Below are positions 57,001 through 64,000 of a stretch of 64,000 nt of DNA, piece by piece (positions within the stretch are counted from its first letter, which is position 1; each line of letters begins with the position of its first letter). A program made the translations under genes and the position numbers. This DNA comes from Enoplosus armatus (lineage: Eukaryota > Chordata > Actinopteri > Centrarchiformes > Enoplosidae), in the NCBI RefSeq assembly GCF_043641665.1, contig NC_092182.1, positions 19,653,241 through 19,717,240 of the forward strand, given 5' to 3'. Under the pieces are notes generated by a model. It had not been told where the DNA came from. It saw only the letters and a list, made by a program, of their open reading frames with translations, and did no database searches.

Positions 57001-60000
57001 TTTTGAGAGACGTGTTTTAATTTTAACGGAGATTTTTTAGCCCAATATAAAAGTGTTATGTCAAAGCAATACAAGTACTGTAAATGCTGGGCCATCAGAG
57101 GTATAATAATAGCGAGTACAACAGGATATTTATAATCAACTCACTACTACATTAATTTACTTACCAGCCCCCAACATTGTCCAGCCATTATATCAGTTAC
57201 TTTAGCCCTTATTTCAAATAGTGAAACTGAACATGTTGAACTTGGCTGCAGGTCACCTATTACCTAAGAGTCCCTGTCCAACTCATCTACATGTGCAAGC
57301 TACAGGAAAGATGCTATCTGGGGAGAAAATGAAAGTCATTCTCACCTCTTACTAGCATTTTGAATAACGAGAGAGGGACCTCATCATTCATAATGACACT
57401 GATCATCTATAACGGTTTCAGATATGATAAAAACCCAAGCGCATGTAGAAATGCCCTCTTTTCCAATTCTGATTTCTATGGATCTACTGGCTTTAACCTT
57501 GAACAGTCACAGATAATAGGTTTGTCATTGGAGAGCTTCCTCCTTCCCACATAAAGAACCTTTAAAAGAGATATATTGCTGGCGTCCTGCTGATGAAGTC
57601 TGCAGTGTTTTAGGATTATATCTCGATTTATTCTCATTTACTTTCCTGAGGGTCTCTAATTTGAATGACCCTGACAGGATCATTAAAGCAGAGGTTATCA
57701 ACTCTGCCTGAGATGCATCCTTAAGCATTGAGAATTGGTCACCTTTTTCACTTTCACAGTCACCTGGTAACCGTCTGCTTCACATCAGCTGTGGGGCCAA
57801 GATAGTCTCACCGGTGGGAAATCTTGTACTCCTGAATCCGCAAATAAAGGAAAATCTGGTGCATAATCTCATCTAGTGTCAGTCTCTGTCACATCCTTCA
57901 TACATTTTATTTAGATTTTAGTGTTCCAAACATCAAACATGTCAGCAAATGTTTGCATGTCTTTACTTTAAATAGCATCAGTTGTTTCAGCAAATGCTTT
58001 ATAACGACATCATCTTAACTTTATTCCTGAGAATCAGTTTGCCATGGCCAATGGCTCTAAATACTACAATACTCATGAACCTCGGCCTCTGTTGCTATGG
58101 AGAAGACAACAGTCAAAGGTGCGAACCAGAGACGTGGCCAATTCAAAGTGCTTAATTTGTGAAGAAAACCTGCCGCCATAGTTGCTACATTAATCCCAAA
58201 GAGAGTATTGCACAGAAATAACTAAACTAAACTAAATATGATTTCAAATTGACATGAGAACAGGGATATCAACCCAATTTCCTTTTAATTCTTCAATATC
58301 CGCTGCACTCTTCTGATCACAATTCAGAGTTGTGTATGTAATACAGATATTCAGTATTTGTGGTATTTATAATTCAGCAAAACTGAAGTCTTGGTTATGT
58401 GAGCAAGTTGAGGATAAGCCTTTTCTATACTGCTTCCCTTATGGGTCCTCACGCTGCTGAGGCTGATAGCACTGCTGAATAAGAGACAAGAGAAGATGAG
58501 AGAGGCTTTCAACATCACGACCACACAAAGAGGTGCAGCTTGCATTGGAAGAAAGAAAAGAAAGAAAGGTTGGGTTGAGCAAAGGCAGCTACTTCCTATC
58601 TGAAAGTGACATCATTGACATCCAATCATGTTGTGTTTTCTGAAATGCCATTGTGTTTTTCCAAATGACTGACAGAAAAGTGCACACATTACATAGCTAC
58701 TGTGGGATACTTATGGGATATTTTTTCTATTGATGTGATTGATATGAAATGCAGCTTCACATTACAGAGCCTACGAATTGCAAATTACAGGCTGCGTGGG
58801 TTGAAAAATTGGTTAAGTCAAGATCTGAATTCCCAAGTTACATTATTCAAGAAAAGGCAAATACCGAGGAATACAGCCAACAGTGAATTAAAAACTAGCA
58901 AAAGACTTTGACTTGTAGAATAATGAGATTTTGTCTGGCACAAAGGCCGGAGTTCTGGTTATTGTGTTATAAGGTAATTACAGTCTTTGGTGTGACAAAT
59001 TTTAAATGCATCAATCAGGCTTATTTTGCTTTGCTGCTGCTCCGCATTTTGTTTTCTTTGCCATTGTCTCTTCTCCCTTCTTCCTTAAATGTGTGCACAC
59101 ATGCAAACTACACAAAGTCAAAAGATAAGTCAACAATAAAGCAAAAAAAATAGTTTCACAACAGCTATTTATTTGTTCTCCATTGCTTTAAGCGTTTCTG
59201 ATGCAATGTTTTTGTTTATGGAACATCCCCAGAATTCATGTGTGTGTGTAAATCTATCTTTTGTTGCCTGAAAGAGATTGAATGTGTGTCTACTGATATG
59301 ATTAACATTGTGTATTAAAGATACAGAGTGAAATGAATGAGAAGAAAACAAGTCTTACACACACTGGCACAGGCATATAAATGAACATTTTAATGTAAAC
59401 CCCACTTGTGTCCGTACAGATTCAATTCTGATAGCCAAGGAAACAACAGAAAAAGCAGTGAAATGTGTCTGTCTTTCTTCTTTGCCTCATTTGTTTCAGT
59501 GTTGTGCACCGTGTCATCATTACTTCTGTTGTATGATAAGAACATTCATGCAACATTTCAATGACAAATGCTAATGATTTAATTCAGCTCGGGCAGATCC
59601 ATGCCCATCTTTTCTCAATCTGCCATATTGATTGACAGCCATATATTAGTGCCTTTTCATTCATTTCTTCGGATGAAAATGAAATGCTCTCTGTTGAATT
59701 TCACACTCGCTAACCACATGAGAGCCACTTGAATTAAAACCAGAGGTTGGCTGGCAGTTTTCTCGATGTAGGAGATCTTGATGGTGCTCCTTGGGTCAAT
59801 TTCAATCAGCAGAAGTATCGCAGTGTTTGAGCCCTCAGCATTAGCTTCTGCCTTTTTGTTTTTTTGTCTCTCTCATTTTGCTCCACACTTAGCTTTTTCT
59901 GTATGATAGTGTCTTGATATGTGAGTTTAGAGCAACTCAGTATGAAGACCTCTCCTACCCAATCCCATTACAATGCTCATACATCACGCTGACAGTGAAG

Positions 60001-61496
60001 TCACGATGAAAGAGTAAGGGTATGGTGATTAATCTACTTTTAATTACTCAATCATCCCTGTCTGAAGAGTTGTTTGAGGTCAGAATTTTCTACCCTTGAC
60101 TAAAGGTGACTGATGTTTGCAGTGTAAAATATGAAGATAGAATTGGATCCCTGAATAATGGCAGGCTAGTAGAAATGAAGGATATTTCAGAACTAATGTT
60201 CTGATTTCTCTCTATTTAGGTATTTTTTACAATCATTTATTTTTGTTTAGATTTATTATTATCATCTTAAACAATTATGAATTACTAAAAGTTGTATATC
60301 ATATATTACATTATATATTTGTAATTTCAATTTCCATTTACAATATTCCAAATAATGATCTGTTTCTGTCTATTTTAAAAGGGTACACTTCTGTTTTCAG
60401 AACCAGAACAAATGGAAAAGTTGCATGAAAGTCGATGCACTCAGTCACTTTCTTTTTCTCATTTTAAAGTTACTTTTAGAACTGTCCACTTAGATATATT
60501 CAGAATTAATTGGTTTGTCTTGGTTTGTGTTTTTCTGTTTTTTTTGACAAGGCTTCTTCAAAAGCATTCCATATTGATTCTAAGCTCTTGCTTTGTTGGT
60601 AAAATTGCCACATTGGCCATACAGTATATTTAAGTCATTTTTAAATCAATTAGACAATCAACTTTAAAAGAGAAGAGACAGATCAATATGAAATCTAAAA
60701 GGGTATTTTTATATTATAAATTGTATGAAATAATTTTACTCATGTTCTTAGGGCACTGCTAACCACCATTACCCATTAATCTTTCAGTTTTTGAATTTGT
60801 ATTAACTGCCTTTTCTGAATTCCCTCTCACCAACATCAATGACATTTCCAGCCCACATCATTTTGGATCAGTTACAGTAGTTATGGTTTCCTTTGACACT
60901 GGTACATATAAACAAAGGCTAACTGCATTCAACCCACAAAAAGGCAAATCCTTATAAAGTGCTCAGTGCCAGTAATCTCAAACTGCCTCCACACAGTAAA
61001 TCACTGCAGAAAACTCTGTAAAGTTCAGTATTCCACACGACCAGTCATCTGTGCTCAGGTCTGGCGTGTCAAACTAAATGAGACCAGACAAACTTCTTTA
61101 AAGTTCGTTTAAGTTCATTCTGACATTGATGAAGGCGCATGGCCGACAGACTTGTCCAGCCTCTTCCCCTGAGTGATTCATTATAATCTGTAAAAAAAAA
61201 AAGATATCACTTGAGATGAGCCTTCCACTCTTTCCTCTCTGGTTTGAGGCTATCCATCTCTCCTTCATATGATGCATCGTACAGTAGGGTCAATTCAGAT
61301 CCAACTGAGCTTTAACTCTCACAACAGAGAATATTAAACATTGACTGTGCAGCTACAACAGTCAAAAATAACATCATCTAATAATGTCATACTGTATATA
61401 ATAATAAATCAGTCACAGTCATTGATATTTACTTACATCAGTCGGATTCTGAATGCAGGATTTGGACTCTGAGTATTTTTACATTGTTGCACTTTA
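54091..61496. other. intergenic stretch, no gene seen
   Basis: AT-rich with no exon or clear transposable element. A perfect TGATTGACAG word lies at 59629-59638 within a non-repetitive block of about 59580-59760. Confidence 0.4.
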
Positions 61497-61657
61497 CTTA
61501 AAGGCAGAATGGGTAGGATTTTTCCAAAAAACAATATATAGATAATAGTCCCTCAATCATCCGACCCTGCCCTCTGCCTGTATTGTCTTATTTTGCTGTG
61601 TTCGGGACATTTCTGGGCGTCAACATTTGGGCCAATAACAGCATGCAGGATATGAGC

Positions 61658-62385
61658 TAGGGGTGGGCAATATGGCCAAAATCTTCTCTCACGGTATGTG
61701 TAATTTTATATCGTGGCAATGTTATATATCACAGTATTTGTTCTGTAAATTCAATTAAGAAATGTTTTAAAATAGGGCGCCCTGGTAGCTCACTGGGTAG
61801 AATATGTACCATATAGACTGAGTCCTTATTGAAGCCACCCAGGTTCGATTCAGGTTCGTTTGCTGTCATCCCCTCTCTCTCTTCCCTATTTCCTGTCACT
61901 CTCCAAGCTATCACTATCCAATAAAGGCAAAAATTACCAAAAATATCTTCAAAAAAAACAACAACTTTAAAATAACCATACTCTTAACTCTCCTCCTCCA
62001 TGTTTTCTTGTGTCTCTCTTCTTCTGCTGCAGTTGGCAAACTAGACTGGAGGTTCATTACCACCACCAACTGTCGTTCTCACGTGTGGTAAGCTGTCCAA
62101 CCCCTTTTTCCAGAGTGTCATGCACAGAAAAAGCGCCCAGCCCGCATGGGCTTACAAGACACTACAAACAAGGCATTAAGATAATGAGAGCAAAAGGACA
62201 AATATAATAAACCTCCATACATGTCAAACAATATCAGGCCAAATTTCAGCATGATCCTGCTCCTTAGACATTACATCTATAAAAAAATAATTTAGGCACA
62301 TCTGAGGCACTAGTATTGCCAAATCTCTACCGGTGGACACATTTCTACTGTCGCTCAGTATATACAGTTGTACCGCCCAACCCTA
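61658..62385. mobile_element. hAT-like non-autonomous element inserted in the outer MITE
   Basis: The left end TAGGGGTGGGCAATATGGCC and right end GTACCGCCCAACCCTA form imperfect terminal inverted repeats (TAGGGgTGGGC / TAGGGtTGGGC). It is flanked by ATATGAGC (61650-61657) and ATGTGAGG (62386-62393), 6 of 8 identical, consistent with the 8-bp target-site duplication of hAT transposons. No transposase is present. Confidence 0.7.
61775..61965 (+). mobile_element. tRNA-derived SINE (191 bp) with perfect target-site duplication
   Basis: A-box-like TGGTAGCTCACTGG (61783-61796), B box GGTTCGATTC (61842-61851), CATCCCCTCTCTCTCTTCC, an AATAAAGGCAAAAAT end and an A-rich tail. Flanked by TTTAAAATA at 61766-61774 and 61966-61974. 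It is transcribed, if at all, by RNA polymerase III on the plus strand. Confidence 0.85.
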
Positions 62386-62524
62386 ATGTGAGGGCGACAC
62401 GCTATGAAAATGTAGAGACCAGATGCCAAATTGTAAGCAGCATCTAAGCTTAGAGCCGGGAAAGAGGGGCCAACTGTCAATGTTGTATTTTTAAATGCGA
62501 CTGAAAAATCCTACTAATTCAACC

Positions 62525-63574
62525 AATTAAATAAAGAATCTGAGTACTTCTTCCACCAATGGCCATAGGTAATTTTAAGTTTTTCAAGAATGCCCAGAGT
62601 GAGGACAGTCTCAAGATGAAGGTTTGTAGATCAGTCACTCCCCCTCTCTTCCTCACTCTTCTGCATATGTCTCGCTTTTAATGGAAAAGCTTGTAGATAT
62701 TACCAGAGGCAGTACCTCAGGCCAATGTTATCTGCCTATCTGTGTATACATGTGCGCATACATTTCTGTGTAAGTGTATTAGCAGTAGTTATTCTGATGC
62801 CATCTGACAACATCTCAGAAAACCTCACTCCACTCTGGGTCATGACACACAGTCATTGCCGACATTACCTCTCTCAGCTCTGGTCTGTTCGCCATCATCA
62901 ATTCTCGGCAGTGTATTGTACACAGATTGAGGACTGAGAAACACTGATTTCAAGTACAAGGCTTTCTGAAGAGGCAAATAATAACGAGACACCGTGGCAT
63001 CTTATTATTATTCATCATATGAATATGCTCTTTCTATATTACAGATATTGGAGAAAATAAGAATAGTCCAGCCTGAATGGGCGCGTGGATGTTTTCTGTC
63101 AATTTGTACCCATTCGACTGTATTTCAATTGGACTCGCATGGAAATTGCTGTACATACAAGTTAAATGAAATCATGATGACAGATAGACAGTAGTTAGGT
63201 TGCGTATACATGTATGAAACTTTCTTTCGTGTCTCAAATTATTTGGGTTTTGTGCAAACAAATGTGTGCCTTTTTGTTGCTTAGACTGCTGCTGCTATGA
63301 TTCTATAATCTGTTGGAAACCATTTATCACAGGCTGTATTTCAACCCACTTGTGTTAAAAGCTTATCATTCATCTATATCAATCACCCATTTACAGGTTT
63401 ACATGCACTCATATACCACTCACATCGTGTCACATATACACCAACCCACATCCAAACATGCCTTATTTCTATTTAAAAAATCAAAAAACACCAAAAACTA
63501 GGAGAACAAAAATAACCAACCTTACATAAATGTGCTGTGAGCTGTGCACTGAATTCATCCGTTGATTTTTATGC
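62525..63574. other. intergenic stretch, no gene seen
   Basis: No exon or recognised repeat; open frames here are short and featureless. Confidence 0.4.
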
Positions 63575-64000
63575 CTCCACGCCGGCGACAGCTATGGCCG
63601 GAGGCATTATGTCTTCATCTTGTCCGTCCGTCTGTCCGCTCGTCCGTCCCATTTTTGTGAACGCGATATCTCAGGAACGCCTTGAAGGAACTTCTTCAAA
63701 TTTGGCACAAACATCCACTTGGAGTCAAGGATGAACTGATTAGAATTTGGTGGTCAAAGGTCAAAGGTCACCGTGACCTAAAAATGACCTTGACAAACAT
63801 GGTTTTGGTCATAACTTAAGAATTGATGACGTAATTATGACAAAATTTCACACAGATGTTACTGAATAAGTGACTCTTTCAACTCAAAGGTCAAAGGTTA
63901 CCATGACCTCACAATAGGTTTGTAATTTGAAAATGAATTGGGCGATTCCAGATTTTACACATATGTTGACTGGGATGACATAATGAGTAAACAATAACTA
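63575..64000 (+). mobile_element. teleost dispersed repeat with nuclear-receptor half-sites (cut by window edge)
   Basis: Starts with a hairpin (ATGCCTCC..CCGGAGGCAT, about 63572-63607), then a CCGTCCGTCTGTCCG run, GTGAACGCGATATCTCAGGA, CTTCAAATTTGGCACAAAC and TCAAGGATGAACTGATTAGA, a repeat I know as abundant in fish genomes. It then carries two copies of an AGGTCA-A-AGGTCA..TGACCT module, at 63758 and 63888. The right end is outside the window. Confidence 0.75.

Larger units (their letters stand above)
61497..62524. mobile_element. outer MITE of a three-level transposon nest
   Basis: Terminal words GAATGGGTAGGATTTTT (61507-61523) and, inverted, AAAAATCCTACTAATTC (62504-62520) match at 15 of 17 positions. 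The internal words GGACATTTCTGGGCGTCAAC, CCAATAACAGCATGCAGGA and GTCAATGTTGTATTTTTAAA resemble a common fish MITE. It is interrupted by the hAT-like element at 61658-62385. Confidence 0.6.

Noticed and set aside
1..64000. CRISPR array, operon or phage-like system
   Set aside because: The tandem repeats are microsatellites or dispersed eukaryotic elements. There are no regularly spaced repeats with unique spacers and no compact gene arrays.

Overview
The window is vertebrate nuclear DNA, almost certainly from a ray-finned (teleost, probably percomorph) fish. Coding sequence is split into short exons with GT/AG introns. The AT-rich non-coding DNA carries microsatellites and dispersed repeats that I recognise as typical of teleost genomes. 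There are no prokaryotic features.

Only one gene is convincingly present: the 3' end of a type II classical cadherin on the + strand, best matched to cadherin-22 (cdh22). Four exons are visible (5407-5524, 9473-9622, 9938-10039, 15274-15803). They join in one reading frame and give the last 299 residues: the end of the extracellular region (EC4/EC5 boundary and EC5), the transmembrane helix, the p120-catenin juxtamembrane segment and the beta-catenin-binding tail. Positions 1-5406 are the intron before the first visible exon, so the gene's 5' part lies outside the window. A 3' UTR of about 1.3 kb follows, with a cluster of eight AUUUA pentamers, a T10G14 homopolymer junction, and AATAAA signals at 17072 and 17119.

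From about 17.15 kb to 64 kb I find no convincing exon of another gene. This roughly 47 kb reads as intergenic DNA. It holds (i) teleost dispersed repeats: fold-back MITEs near 24.7 and 31.3 kb (a related copy lies at 3.6 kb inside the gene), a tRNA-headed repeat family in both orientations (19.3 and 24.4 kb), LINE-like 3' ends near 29.6 and 49.8 kb, a three-deep transposon nest at 61.5-62.5 kb (a SINE inside a hAT-like element inside another MITE), and an element at the right edge packed with nuclear-receptor half-sites; (ii) microsatellites; and (iii) a few AT-rich blocks with homeodomain, POU or PBX-MEIS-like motifs that could be cis-regulatory. The last point is inference.

I did not find a new multigene system. 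The best leads are the nuclear-receptor-site repeat, the split of the usually single EC5/transmembrane exon of cdh22, the nested transposons with readable target-site duplications, a perfect 22-bp hairpin beside an (AT)n tract, and one unassigned stretch at 51.6-51.85 kb that is open in several frames.
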